Positions 11,526 to 22,869 of a stretch of DNA of 64,000 nucleotides are shown here, piece by piece. The stretch lies in contig JADCRB010000024.1 in assembly GCA_021464245.1 (NCBI GenBank), positions 1,490,181-1,554,180 of the forward strand, in the 5' to 3' direction. Origin of the DNA: Carallia brachiata (lineage: Eukaryota > Streptophyta > Magnoliopsida > Malpighiales > Rhizophoraceae). Below the pieces are notes generated by a model. It did no database searches and had not been told where the DNA came from. It saw only the letters and a list, made by a program, of their open reading frames with translations. Made by a program: the position numbers and the translations under genes. How positions within the stretch are numbered: position 1 is the first letter of the stretch; each line of letters begins with the position of its first letter.

Positions 11526-14500
11526 ATGGAAGAAGTAGTACCAGCATGTTTAAATTGACAGCCTCCAATTATTCGATATGGAAGCCGAGGATGGAGGATA
11601 TTCTCTTTTGTAGGGATTTGTATGACCCTATAGAAGGAGATAAAGCCAAACCAACAGACAAGGACGAAAGAATGGGAGAGACTGAACAGAAAAACTGTCG
11701 GTATGATTCGGCAATGGATTGATAACAGTGTGTTTCACCATGTGTCTCAGGAGACTAATGCGAAGGTCTTGTGGGATAAATTGGCCAGTTTGTATGAACG
11801 GAAGACAGCTCAGAATAAAGTCTTTCTTGTCAAAAGACTTGTGAATATGAGGTACCGGGATGGTAACAGTATGGCTGAGCACTTGAACAACTTCCAAGAT
11901 CTGGTGAATCAGTTGACAAAAATGGGGATCTCACTAGATGATGAATTGCAAGCCTGCATTCTTCTAGGTACATTACCTGATACCTGGGAGACATTGGTGG
12001 TAGCACTTAACAATTCAGCTCCTAATGGCAAGCTCTTGATGCTTCCAGTGAAAGAGAGTTTGTTCAATGAAGAGACCAGAAGGAAAGAGCAGGGATTCAC
12101 TTCTCATTCCGAGGCACTTGTTGTAGAGAGACGGGATAATCAGAGACAAGGAAGGAGTAGAACAAGAAACTCCAACAATCCTGATAACCGTGACAAGTCA
12201 AGAGGCAAGTCTAAGTCTCGGAAGTCAATGAGATGCTATTATTGTGGAAAGCTCGGACATGGCATAAAGGAGTGCAGAAAATTCAAAAGAAATCAGTCAA
12301 GAGACCGAGGTGAAGAGAAGAAAGAAGATGCAAATACAGTTGCAGCTACATCTGATGGGGATGTTTCTATTGTGGTCAGTGATGAGTGTTGCATTAATTT
12401 CACATCCCAGGATTGCACTTGGGTAATTGATTCAGCGGCTACATACCATTGCACGTCTCAGAGAGAGTTCTTCACATCTTATCATGGTGGCAGTTATGGC
12501 CATGTTAAGATGGGAAATGGGGCAGAGTGTCCAATTGTTGGCATTGGTAGTATATGCTTGGAAACCAACACTGGCTGCAAGTTGATCCTTACTGATGTGA
12601 GGCATATTCCAGATGTACGACTCAATTTGATATCCACCGGTGTTCTTGATGATGAGGGCTATGTCAGTGAATTCCGCAGTGGCAAGTGGAAGTTGAGCCG
12701 AGGTAATCTCCTGATTGCAAAAGGGAAGAAAGACTCTCTGTACAGGACAGAGGCCAAATTGTGCAAGGGGGAGTTGAATGCAATTGGTGACTCCTCAGTT
12801 GAGTTATGGCATCAGCGGCTTGGTCACTTGAGCGAGAAGGGACTAGACATTCTCACCAAAAGGAAAGTCATTCCTTTGTCTGGTACAACCCTTAAAACTT
12901 GTGCTCATTGCTTAGCAGGCAAACAACATAGAGTTGCATTTCAGCGATCTGTTTCACATAGGAGATCACATGTTCTTGATTTGGTTCATACTGATGTTTG
13001 CTCCATGGGTGATAGATCTCTTGGTGGTGCATTGTATTTTGTTACTTTTATTGATGACTATTCCAGGAAGGTGTGGACTTTTCCGCTAAAGTCCAAGGAT
13101 CAGGTACTTGATGTATTCCGACACTTCCATGCTAGTGTTGAGAGAGAAACAGGGCAGAAGTTGAAAGCTGTCAGAGCAGATAATGGTGGTGAGTACCGGG
13201 TCCATTTGAGCAGTATTGCAGAGAACATGGCATCAAGCTTGAGAAGACGGTTCCCAAGACTCCACAGCAGAATGGGGTAGCAGAAAGGATGAACCGGACT
13301 ATAGTTGAGAGGATCAGATGCATGCTCTCTCATGCTAAACTTCCTAAATCCTTTTGGGCTGAGGCAATGAGAACTGCAGTCGACTTAATCAACCTTTCTC
13401 CTTCAGTTCCTCTTGATGGGGAGGTACCCGAGAAGGTGTGGCAGGGGAAAGATGTTTCATATGATCATTTGAGAGTGTTTGGCTGCAAGGCATTTGTTCA
13501 CATTCCGAAAGATGAGAGGTCTAAGCTTGATGGGAAGTCAAAGCAGTGTATCTTCCTGGGTTATGGGCATGAGGAATTTGGCTACAGGCTATGGGATCCA
13601 GTGGACAAGAAAGTTGTCAGAAGCAGAGATGTGGTATTCATTGAAGATGAGTTCTCTGGGGATCCTGAAAAGGCTCAGAATGCACAGTCAGAGATCAGAG
13701 ACATTATTAATGCCAAGGGGAAACAACCTTCCACCACCCCTGATGCACGTGAGGTAGATGCTCAAGAGGCAGATGATGCTACACCCGATGCATCTACACC
13801 TGGTGATCATGATGTTGAAGATGTGCAACCAGTACAGATTCCACAGGCACCAGCAGTGGCACCGCAGGAAGTGAGGAGATCTTCCAGGCCACGTGTACCT
13901 TCGTGAAGTATTCTCCTACTGAGTTTTTGTTGCTTACAGATGGGGGAGAGCCTGATAGTTATGAAGAAGCCATCTCTGGTGAGCATAAAAGAGAGTGGTT
14001 AAAGCCATGCAAGAAGAGATGAGTTCCTTGCATGAGAACCACACATTTGACTTGGTGAAGCTGCCTAAAGGCAAGAGAGCACTCAAAAACAAATGGGTGT
14101 TCAAGCTGAAGACAGTTGAAAGTAGTTCGCAACCAAGGTACAAGGCAAGATTGGTTGTGAAGGGCTTTGAGCAGAAGAAAGGCATTGATTTTGAAGAGAT
14201 CTTCTCTCCAGTGGTCAAGATGTCTTCGATCCGGGTTGTCCTCGGTTTAGCAGCCAAGCTAAATTTGGAGATTGAACAGCTTGACGTGAAGACTGCATTT
14301 CTCCATGGTGACTTAGAAGAGGAGATCTACATGGAACAACCTGAGGGTTTTCTAGCTAAGGGAAAAGAGCAGCTAGTGTGCAGGTTGAAGAAAAGTCTCT
14401 ATGGGCTCAAGCAGGCACCCAGACAATGGTACAAGAAGTTTGATTCCTTCATGGAAGATCATGGCTACAGTAAGACTACTTCTGACCATTGTGTGTTTGT

Positions 14501-15516
14501 GAAAAGATTTCCTGATGATGATTTTATTATTCTCCTGCTGTATGTGGATGATATGTTGATTCTTGGTCGTGACACCAAGAAGATTGCTAGCTTGAAAGGA
14601 GAGTTGAGCAAGTCTTTTGCCATGAAAGATTTGGGACCGGCAAAACAGATTCTTGGTATGAGAATCATTCGGGACAGGAAGAATGAGAAGCTTTGGTTAT
14701 CTCAGGAGAGATATATCGAAAAGGTCCTTGAAAAGTTCAACATGAGCAAGGCAAAACCGGTTAGTACTCCACTCGCAGGTCACTTCAAACTAAGTGTGAG
14801 ACAGTGTCCTAAAGTATTGAGGAAGAGGAAGAGATGAAAAAGATTCCTTATGCATCCGCCGTGGGTAGTCTGATGTATGCCATGGTGTGCACGAGGCCGG
14901 ATATTGCTCATGCAGTTGGCGTTGTTAGTCGGTTTCTCCAACCCCGGGAAAGAGCATTGGTCAGCTGTTAAATGGATACTCAGGTATCTCAGAGGCACCT
15001 CCAGATTCTGTTTATGTTTTGGTGATAGTGATCCTGTATTGGATGGATATACAGATGCAGATATGGCAGGTGACATCGATTCCAGGAAGTCCACTTCCGG
15101 ATATTTGATGACTTTTTCAGGGGGAGCTGTGTCATGGCAATCCAAATTGCAAAAGTGTGTTGCATTGTCCACTACTGAAGCAGAGTACATAGCGGCAACA
15201 GAAGCCAGCAAAGAGCTGCTATGGTTGAAAAAGTTCCTACAGGAACTTGGTTTTGAGCAGGAGGAGTATACTCTCTATTGTGACAGTCAGAGTGCCATTC
15301 ACCTTTCTAAGAACCCTGCATTTCACTCGAGATCCAAACATGTTGATGTGAGATATTCATTGGATTCGAGATGCCTTGGAGATGAAGCAATTCAACCTTG
15401 AGAAGATCCATACTGACGAGAATGGTTCAGATATGATGACTAAAGCTTTGTCTACCGAGAAGTTTGCTTATTGCAGGAAGACGGCAGGTATGACCCAACT
15501 CCCTATTTGGGCTTGA
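11526..15516 (+). pseudogene. Copia gag-pol, broken by about eight frameshifts
   Basis: Gag (UBN2 type) begins near 11526. A CCHC zinc knuckle (CX2CX4HX4C) lies at 12234-12275. The protease motif DSAAT is near 12430. The HHCC integrase finger is near 12800-12930 and the integrase core (HTD, then DNGGEY) at 12985-13195. Reverse transcriptase has YVDD at 14541-14552, and RNase H with DSQSA follows to 15516. The reading frame changes near 11540, 11690, 13200, 13903, 14008, 14813, 14940 and 15355. The segments between these shifts stay open. Most breaks look like one-base losses next to short homopolymers. The element cannot make a continuous polyprotein. Confidence 0.92.
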
Positions 15517-15526
15517 GGGGGAGAAT
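15513..15526 (+). other. Polypurine tract of the copia element
   Basis: A G-rich purine run (GAGGGGGAGAA) directly upstream of the 3' LTR, overlapping the end of the pol frame. Confidence 0.85.
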
Positions 15527-16238
15527 TGTGGGGTCAACCCCAAAATTAGAAGAATAAATAATGAAAAGAAAGAGAGTGAGTGGGAGACAAAGGAGAGAAT
15601 GTGATAGGAAGAGAGAGAAAACAAATTTTGGAAAAACCAGAGAGAGAGGCCGAGAGCTTGGGGAAGAAGAAGAAGAAGAAGAAAAGGGAGCAATTCCAAA
15701 GATCCAACGGTGGATCTTGCTCCGATTGAGTCCGTTTTCGGATATGTTCATCTCGGGAACGTGCTCTACACATCCAACGGTTCAGATCTTCCATTAGTCC
15801 CTCCGAGTTCTACTGCAGTTCCACCATTTGGTGAGATCGTTCTCTTTTTCTGATGTATATCGTCTGTGTGACGATATTGTAGAGAATTGGTGAACCAAGA
15901 ATGTGTCTCTTGATGAATTTCTAGTACGTATAGGTGAACTCTGGTTGTGTACTGAAAATGTTGTACTGTTATCCCATTACATAGTGGAAGCTTTACTGGA
16001 CTAGCGTCCCGTGGTTTTTCTCTCCATATCGGGGAGTTTTCCACGTAAAAATTCTGGTGTCTCGATATTATTATTTTTCTGCTGATTATTGCTGCTTGGT
16101 TGGTGATTGTTGATACTGGTGAAATTAGTATCCTATCTATTTATTAATCCGTAGGGAAAGATGACAGATCCGGGACCGGGGCCTATTTGGTTGCTATGTT
16201 GATATCTGTTATTATTGTGATTATATCCTTTCCCAACA
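15527..16238 (+). repeat. 3' LTR of the copia element
   Basis: 712 bp, from TGTGGGGTCAACCCC to TCCCAACA, followed by the GAAAG target duplicate. Confidence 0.95.
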
Positions 16239-16800
16239 GAAAGCAATTTTGAGTTTTTTTTTTATTTTTTTATCCCAACAATATGGACCTGAGTTTTGGG
16301 AATGATAATTTTATCTATTACTCGTCAAGAATTATTCATATTTAAATACTGTTCTGACAAATATAGGATTGAAGTCGATTAATTTTTTTTAACAAATATA
16401 AAGACAAAAATAAATTTGTTTATCTTTGTCCTCGTACTCATTTCATTTGTGCTTTTTTTTCGTTTATTCTTTAATCTATATTCATTTTAGTTGTTCAACA
16501 GCAAAAACCTAAAAACATCCTGTTCTAACGTTGCGTCACCCTCTCTAGCTCCAACATTGACACCGATTACCTCTATTGTTGGCGAATCCAAGTGCCTCAG
16601 TCCTCGCCATCATCGGCGACTCTGAGTGCCGCCCCACTCCAAATTCCATCGCTTGGCAGGCGGCAGCAGAAGGTCAACTTGCTCTCCACTAGCAATTTCA
16701 CGCACCGCCAAGGTACGTAATCCTCCGACTTTTGATCGGTCCTTGTGGGTTTATTTTTTCTTTGGTTAATTTCGTTGATGATTTAATTTCTCAATGGAGA
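16239..16800. other. Flank between the copia element and the plantacyanin pseudogene
   Basis: AT-rich to about 16500, then a GC-richer stretch (16520-16720) that ends in a possible GT donor (CCAAG|GTACGT at about 16712). It may be a relic of the 5' part of the phytocyanin gene or unrelated. No recognisable signal peptide or copper-protein exon was read in it. Confidence 0.35.
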
Positions 16801-17010
16801 GGACAAGTTCACATCAATTAATCTATCCTTATGCATAATGTGGCAATTGTTGACGCCGGTGGCTATAATTCCTGCACTGCCTCTCCTAGCTCCATAACTC
16901 ACACAAGTGGCAACGGTAGGATAAAACTAAAGAAGGGGAAGAATTACTTCATCTGCAGCATCCCGGGCCACTGCCACGGTGGAATGAAGATTACAGTTAA
17001 TGCTTCCTAG
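16801..17010 (+). pseudogene. Plantacyanin (basic blue copper protein) C-terminal exon, pseudogene
   Basis: Codons from 16834 read HNVAIVDAGGYNSCTAS, continue through YFICSIPGHCHGGMKI and end at a TAG at 17008-17010. This is the C-terminal half of a plantacyanin/phytocyanin. The copper ligand set His, Cys, His and Met of the family is intact. Upstream in the same frame, 16801-16833 resembles the preceding beta strand (GDVLxFNY type). It carries a TAA at 16819-16821 where the family has an aromatic residue. No first exon with signal peptide was found. It is most likely a truncated gene remnant. An AATAAA at 17389-17394 could be its old polyadenylation signal. Confidence 0.8.
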
Positions 17011-18279
17011 ATACAAGAAGTCCTGGCTCCTGTACTAAATAAGAATTCATATTGCATTAAAAAGTTGGCTTCTTGTCTGATGTTCAAAAATCTGAATAAG
17101 GCTTTGGTGGTTTGATTTCATGTTATTAGAAGTTGACCATGTGTTTTAATTATCATCTCGCGGTCGAATTCAAGGATATGAAATTTGCATCTTCCTCTTC
17201 GGCAATCTTTTTTTTCTATCCCTTGTCAACAATCTTTATTTTCTATCCCTTGTCGGTGTGCTGTCCATGTTTTCTTTCTCAAGTGTTCTTAGAGAAATGA
17301 GAAGAATTGCATTTGTGCCTTTGTATGTTTAGTTGTATCTTGTTTCTCTTCTTCTGCTCCACATGGGATCTTCCTGTAACTGGAAATTAATAAACTTGAT
17401 CAGTATCACATGAAAGGTCGACGAACAAATTCAGGGGTGTGTCATTATTATTCTTCTTTATTAACATCTTAAAAAATAGTGTTATTATATTAATATATAA
17501 ACTTGAGTAATATATAACTCCAATGCTTGGTCATGAAACCAGTGTTCATTACAAACATGTCCTTTATTTCACCATACTTCTCATAATTTCTTGACAAATT
17601 ACATGCAGGATCAGTTAGGACAGGCAGCCACCAACTAGAAAAGTTCACCCACTGTATCTATCAAGAAGTTAATTTGAACTGAAGAGGTAAATAAATGCAA
17701 TTAAAAAGACTCATATTGAAACTGAATAAACAATGAATCAAATAAATATATGTTGTGAAAATATAAATTGAACTAGTTTGAACTGTGAAAATATATGTTT
17801 GAGCTTAAGATCAAGAACTTATGAAGTGAAAGATTGAATTAGTTTGAGTTGTGAAAATATGTGTTTTTTTTTTTAATTTTCATTTGGACAAGTATGAGGT
17901 CATGACAAGGATTAAAATTTTATATCTGCTGGAAACGGAGATAAAGACGGGGATGATATTTATAAACGAGTATGGGTAACGGGGGGCGCATCCTGGTCCC
18001 CAACCCTCCCATTGCTAATCTTACTAGCCTTACTTGGAACTTTACCACATATTTTATTGTTGAGAAAAGTTTTAAGTGTTAGACCTCTTTGAGTCTGATA
18101 AAATGTTTCAAAAGTGATAATTGTTCAATTTTAAGTAATAACAGTTATATTTTTAACAAAAAAAATTTATAACTTCATTTTTTTTTGGTTTAAAATGTGA
18201 ATATTATTATTACAAATAATATGGGTGTTACTAATAGAATAATTTCTCTGTCTAAATTAGTGCTTGCAACATTTTTTTA
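17011..18279. other. Intergenic, no gene recognised
   Basis: The first 400 bp could be the 3' UTR of the plantacyanin relic. The rest is AT-rich sequence without supported exons. Confidence 0.5.
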
Positions 18280-18735
18280 AGGGTTCATATAAAAAAATAT
18301 CACTAATTTTGCACAAAATAACAAATTTAGTATCAATTTTAAAAAGTAACAAATTTAGTATTAATTTTACCTAAATTAATAAATTTAGCACTAATTTTAA
18401 AAAGTAACAAATCTAATACTAAATTTATTTAAATTAACAAATCTAATATGCAATGATTGTATATGAACAGAATCTGTTTGTTTTGATAATAGATTTATAG
18501 AAATATGTTTGTTTTGATGACATGATAATCATATAAGTTAATCTCACATCATCGAGATAGATAAATTTTGTTGAAGAAATTTCACAGCGTGTTAGATTTG
18601 TTACTTTAAATAAAGTTAATAAATTTGTTACTTTTTAAAATTAGTATTAGATTTGTTATTTTAAAAAAATTAGTGATAGATTTATTATTTTTTAAAATTA
18701 ATACTAAATTTATTATTTTAAATAAAATTTGAAAT
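18280..18735. repeat. Foldback element, family B, copy 1
   Basis: The left arm (about 18290-18445) and right arm (about 18590-18730) are inverted repeats of each other. Each arm is built of about 30-bp units of the form AGTAACAAATTTAGTATTAA. The loop contains CAAACATATTTCTATAAA on the minus strand. A second copy in the opposite orientation lies at 61590-61970 and shares the loop, which shows a dispersed family. Confidence 0.7.
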
Positions 18736-20105
18736 TCTTCTCCGCCATCAATGCCAGCGACCGGCTCGTTTCCCATTCCAACCGCAACAATTGGCCTCGC
18801 AAGCTAACAAACAAATGCACGCTAGAGTTGTTTGTTTGATAAAAAATAATTTATTTTTATAAAATATTTATAAAAAAAATATTTATAATATTTTTTATTA
18901 TTCACTTAAAGTATATTTTATATTTTATTTAAAAAATAAATTTAATTAAAAATAAACATAAGTTATTTTTTCTAAAAATTTCAAAATTTTTCTTAAATTT
19001 AAAAAAAAAATTATTATAAAATATTTTACATGAAACAAATTTTTTTTTAAAAAAAAAAATTTTCCTTTAAAATTTTTTACTGCAAAACAAGCACCCTCTA
19101 AGTTCTTTTCTTTCTTTTTTTAATTTTATTTTTTATATTATTTTAAATAATAACAAAATATAATTTTTTAATAATTTTTTTAAAAAGTAATACCATGTTA
19201 ACATTATTTTTATGACATGTTAGCCTTCTAGTCATGATTTAATGACGTGGTGATACACTTTGATAAAATTAACGGTCAGTTAACGGAAATGATAAAATTA
19301 TCCTACCTTAGAAATGTTAGGGGTTAATTTTACCACAAAAATATTGTATCTATAATTAGACATGAGTCTAACCATTAGTTATCAATTTAAAATCTTAGTC
19401 TAAATTTGTTAAATTAAATAATATATACAAATATTTCATATATAATTTATAAATCAAATATTTTTCATATAGTATATGATATTTTTTCTTTAAAAATTAA
19501 ATTAAAATTCTCATACATATTAATATTCCTCTTCCTCATCTTTTACTTATTTTTTAATAAAAAATTTTTAATTTTTCTCCCTCCCAACATCACTGCTGAA
19601 ACACCAAAAAGAATAAAATATTTTTCCCTCCTCCAACAATCATCTTCTTCACTTTCCTCCACTTAATCTCTTCCGCTAATGGGCAGGGACATTAGCTCTC
19701 GCTTTTGAATACCGTGAAAGTCAATTCTTTGCAAAATAAATAAATAAATAAGAATAATTACAAAAATAAATAATAAATAATTACACAATATAGTCTAATT
19801 TCTTAAAAATGTATGTTTTTCATCGAGAGATTTGAGTTTAAATTTTAATCTTTTCTTTCACTAGCTTTCTTTTTAATGTTACTTTCTCATTTTTCTCTAT
19901 CAATAATAATAATAATTTATAGGTAATAAATTAAATTTATTATTTATATTTATTTATATTTATTATTTTTGTATGTGAATAGGAAGTAGTTGGAAAAAAA
20001 GGAAACAAATTAAAAAAAAAGGTCAAAATAAGAAAGAACTTGGTAACAACGTTCAATAACGAAACTTCCAGAAAGTCTTTCTTGATAAAACATATATTTA
20101 TTCAG
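18736..20105. other. AT-rich intergenic sequence
   Basis: No gene recognised. It holds long A/T runs and small foldbacks (around 18840-19080). The final nine bases, TTTATTCAG (20097-20105), are the left target duplicate of the next element. Confidence 0.5.
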
Positions 20106-20595
20106 TGGCATATGTATAATTTCAGTCCTAAATCTTTAATTTTTTTATGTTTCAATTCTAAATTATTTTGATATTTTATTTAAATTTAAATATTTTAATT
20201 TCTCACTATATCAGTACTTTAGTTTACAAAAGTGGTCAATTTGTTAATAAATAAGTTTAAATTAATAAAAATTATTTAAAAAAAGTTAAATAGATGAATT
20301 AAATATTTTTTTATCAACAAAATATATACATTAAATATTTTTTTAATCAAAAAATATACAAATTAAATAGGTAACATGCATATTTTTTGATAGAAAAAAA
20401 TTCAATCTATGTATTTAATTTTTTTAAATAATTTTTTATAAGGTTAAAATTATTTTTTAATAAATTAATCACTTTCAGCTAATAAAAAAATTAATTTAAT
20501 AAAAATTAAAAAAAAAATTTAAATAAAATATTAAAAAAATTATTAATCAAACGTAAAATAACTTAAATATTTATGGCTTAAAATATTCATATAGG
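20106..20595. mobile_element. Long palindromic non-autonomous element, family A, copy 1
   Basis: The 490-bp AT-rich element is nearly palindromic overall, starting near GGCATATG and ending near CATATAGG. It is flanked by TTTATTCAG (20097-20105) and TTTATTCGG (20596-20604), a 9-bp target duplicate with one mismatch. The internal words match two copies in the YSL intron. Long terminal inverted repeats with about 9-bp duplicates suggest a Mutator-like MITE. Confidence 0.75.
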
Positions 20596-22083
20596 TTTAT
20601 TCGGTTATATCAGCCAAACTACATCGAGATACCGGTGATTTTGGACACCTGGGTTTATCGCCTAAGAAGCAATGCTCCGGGCGCTTCCTACGCACGCGCT
20701 ATGCATTTCCTAGCTGGCAGAGGAGAGGCACTTTGGTCATTTAATACAGGCAGTACAACTGTACAAGGTTCTGGGGGGCGTGACAGAGAAAGGTGTCTGC
20801 TAGAAAAGGTAAATAAATAAAAACTGAAGCGAGTATGGATAAAGGGCAAAAGGTACCAACTCTTTTGGCATTGTTATGGGGTTGCTTTCCACTGACTCCA
20901 ACAATGAAGCTCACAATCCCCAAACCCAAACCGAAGTCCCACTCACCCCAAAACGTCTCTTTTCGGTGGCGGTGTCAGCAAAGAAAAGGACCAATGATAT
21001 GGCCCCATTTGTCTTGAATTTGATGACGACAAACTTTTTCGCGCAATTATCGAAAATTGTGGTTTAACAATAAAATTATACTGCATTTAAATTATGAGAA
21101 ATTTGTGTAAAAAATTATTTAAATAAAATAAAAAATTAGGTGAATAAAAAATGATGGGAATGAAAATGAGAAAGAAAATTATGAAAGAAAAAATTATGAA
21201 AAAAGTAAATTTTTAGACAGATGAAAGATATGTGAGAAAAAAATAATAAAAAAAATGATATGGTAATTATGATATAATTTTTTCTTATTCCAATTTTTTC
21301 AACTTTTTTCGCACAATCCAAACAATCCCTTGGATTGGTTATATGTCTCCATGTTAAAAAATTATGAGTTTGATTCTTCCTGAATGTATGAATTAAATAT
21401 ACTTTTACAAAATTTTTTCTTTTAATACATATGACACAAAATAAAGGAAATTTGATGTCAGTGAGACTGGATCTCAATTATACTTAATTACAATTTAATG
21501 TTTAAGATTAAATTAAAGAAAAAATGTTTATGGGCATACAAAAAATTATCATATTATGGTCATATAAAAATAATTAGTATATTTTGTGTCACCGCAAAAA
21601 TAAAATGTGCAACAAAAAAATAATACTATTTTTTCTGATTCATATTTATTTTATTACGGTTGTATAAAATATACTAATTGTTACAATATGACTACTGTAT
21701 AACATGTTTTTTTGTATATTTATATAACGGAACTATAAATTAAAATGAACAAAATATTTAAGACTACACTGAAAAAAATTAAAATAGTTGAGACAAAAAA
21801 TATCCTTATCTCGTGGTCAAATATAATTTTCTCAACTACTTATGTTTTTATAAAAGAGGCATCTGGATTTTCACACGCAAGAGAATCAATGTTGCATCAG
21901 AAATATGTGCATTTTTATTTTAAATTATATCACTGTTATAATTGCTAACTTAAAAAAGCTACTAATGATACCTACATTTCAGCATCTACCTTTTGTTATG
22001 GAACGAGAATGCCAACAAATAGGACTAGCTACTAAAACATCTTAGATCTTGGTTGTCCTGCAATTGTAAGTTAAACCTATTCT
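20596..22083. other. Intergenic, with an unexplained GC-richer island at 20620-21020
   Basis: The island differs sharply in composition from its flanks and contains only short ORFs (61-63 aa) that I do not recognise. The rest (21060-22083) is AT-rich with no supported gene. Confidence 0.45.
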
Positions 22084-22101
22084 GCAAGCTATTAGTCTCT
22101 T

Positions 22102-22777
22102 TTTTGACATGAAAGTGCGAAATTTCATTGATAATCTACATCAGAACGTAACAAAAGGTACAAAGCTTTAGGAGGGTAGCTCAACCAGTCCTGAGAGAGA
22201 AGATCCTCCCTGGACTGTCGCACAACCCAATCTGAAACATTGTTCGCACTTCTAGGAATAGCAAAGACATAACAATCAATAACAGAAGCAAGATTGAACT
22301 TAATATCACTCAAAATAGGAGCAATTTCACACGGCCAATCTTCCTTACTTCCTTGGAAGGTCGAGAACAATAGCCTAGAGTCAATCTCAATGTGACAATT
22401 GGAAAACCCTCTAGAATGCACCCACTGTGAGGCCATTAACATAGCTTTTGCTTCAGCCTGGAGAGCTAAACGTGCTTTTGCTGCCTTAGCCCAACCATCT
22501 ATTACAACCCCATCCGAATTCCTACATACCATAGCCAACCCAGCTTTGTTTGAAACAGTTTCATAGGAAGCATCACAGTTAATCTTTATAAAACCAGGAT
22601 TCAGGGGAAGCCATTTGCCCCAAGGAGTGTTTTGAGGCTGAGGACGAGCTTCTGTTGTAACTTAAAGTTCCGTCAACATACACTGTATCCTTTCCAAGGA
22701 TCTGATGGGTTTGGGCCTGATTTGTTCAAAAATAAACTCATTCCTCGCTTTCCAAATGATCCAACAATAAATGGCAA
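22102..22777 (-). mobile_element. 5'-truncated LINE (non-LTR retrotransposon) insertion
   Basis: 676 bp flanked by a perfect 18-bp direct repeat, GCAAGCTATTAGTCTCTT, at 22084-22101 and 22778-22795. The plus strand begins with a T run directly after the left repeat, which is a short poly(A) tail at the 3' end of a minus-strand insert. The coding content is the C-terminal RNase H region of a plant LINE. TSD length, tail and 5' truncation are the classic marks of target-primed reverse transcription. Confidence 0.9.
22125..22770 (-). pseudogene. LINE-type RNase H (RVT_3) domain fragment
   Basis: On the minus strand the frame reads CWIIWKARNEFIFE, then a stop near 22660, then GFIKINCDAS, AEAKAMLMASQW, IEIDSRLL and ANNVSDWVVRQ. 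This is the order of the RVT_3 RNase H domain found at the C-terminus of plant L1-type ORF2. The Asp of NCDAS, the Glu of AEAKA and the Asp of EIDS fit the RNase H acidic residues. The upstream reverse transcriptase is missing because of 5' truncation, and the in-frame stop shows decay. Confidence 0.85.
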
Positions 22778-22869
22778 GCAAGCTATTAGTCTCTTCGTTT
22801 TTCAGTTTGAGATAATCGAATTGCATATATAATACGCTAAATAATTATTTGAACTAAAATTTTTTAACC

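Larger units (their letters stand above)
10788..16238 (+). mobile_element. Ty1/copia LTR retrotransposon, complete in structure, coding region decayed
   Basis: The 5451-bp element has two direct LTRs starting TG and ending CA and a perfect 5-bp target-site duplication GAAAG (10783-10787 and 16239-16243). It has a tRNA-iMet-type primer site and a polypurine tract. Domain order is gag, protease, integrase, reverse transcriptase, RNase H, which is the copia order. The LTRs differ by roughly 20 substitutions and a dozen short indels by eye, so the insertion is not recent. It lies between the two AGO1 genes, just beyond the right edge of the duplicated unit. Confidence 0.96.
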
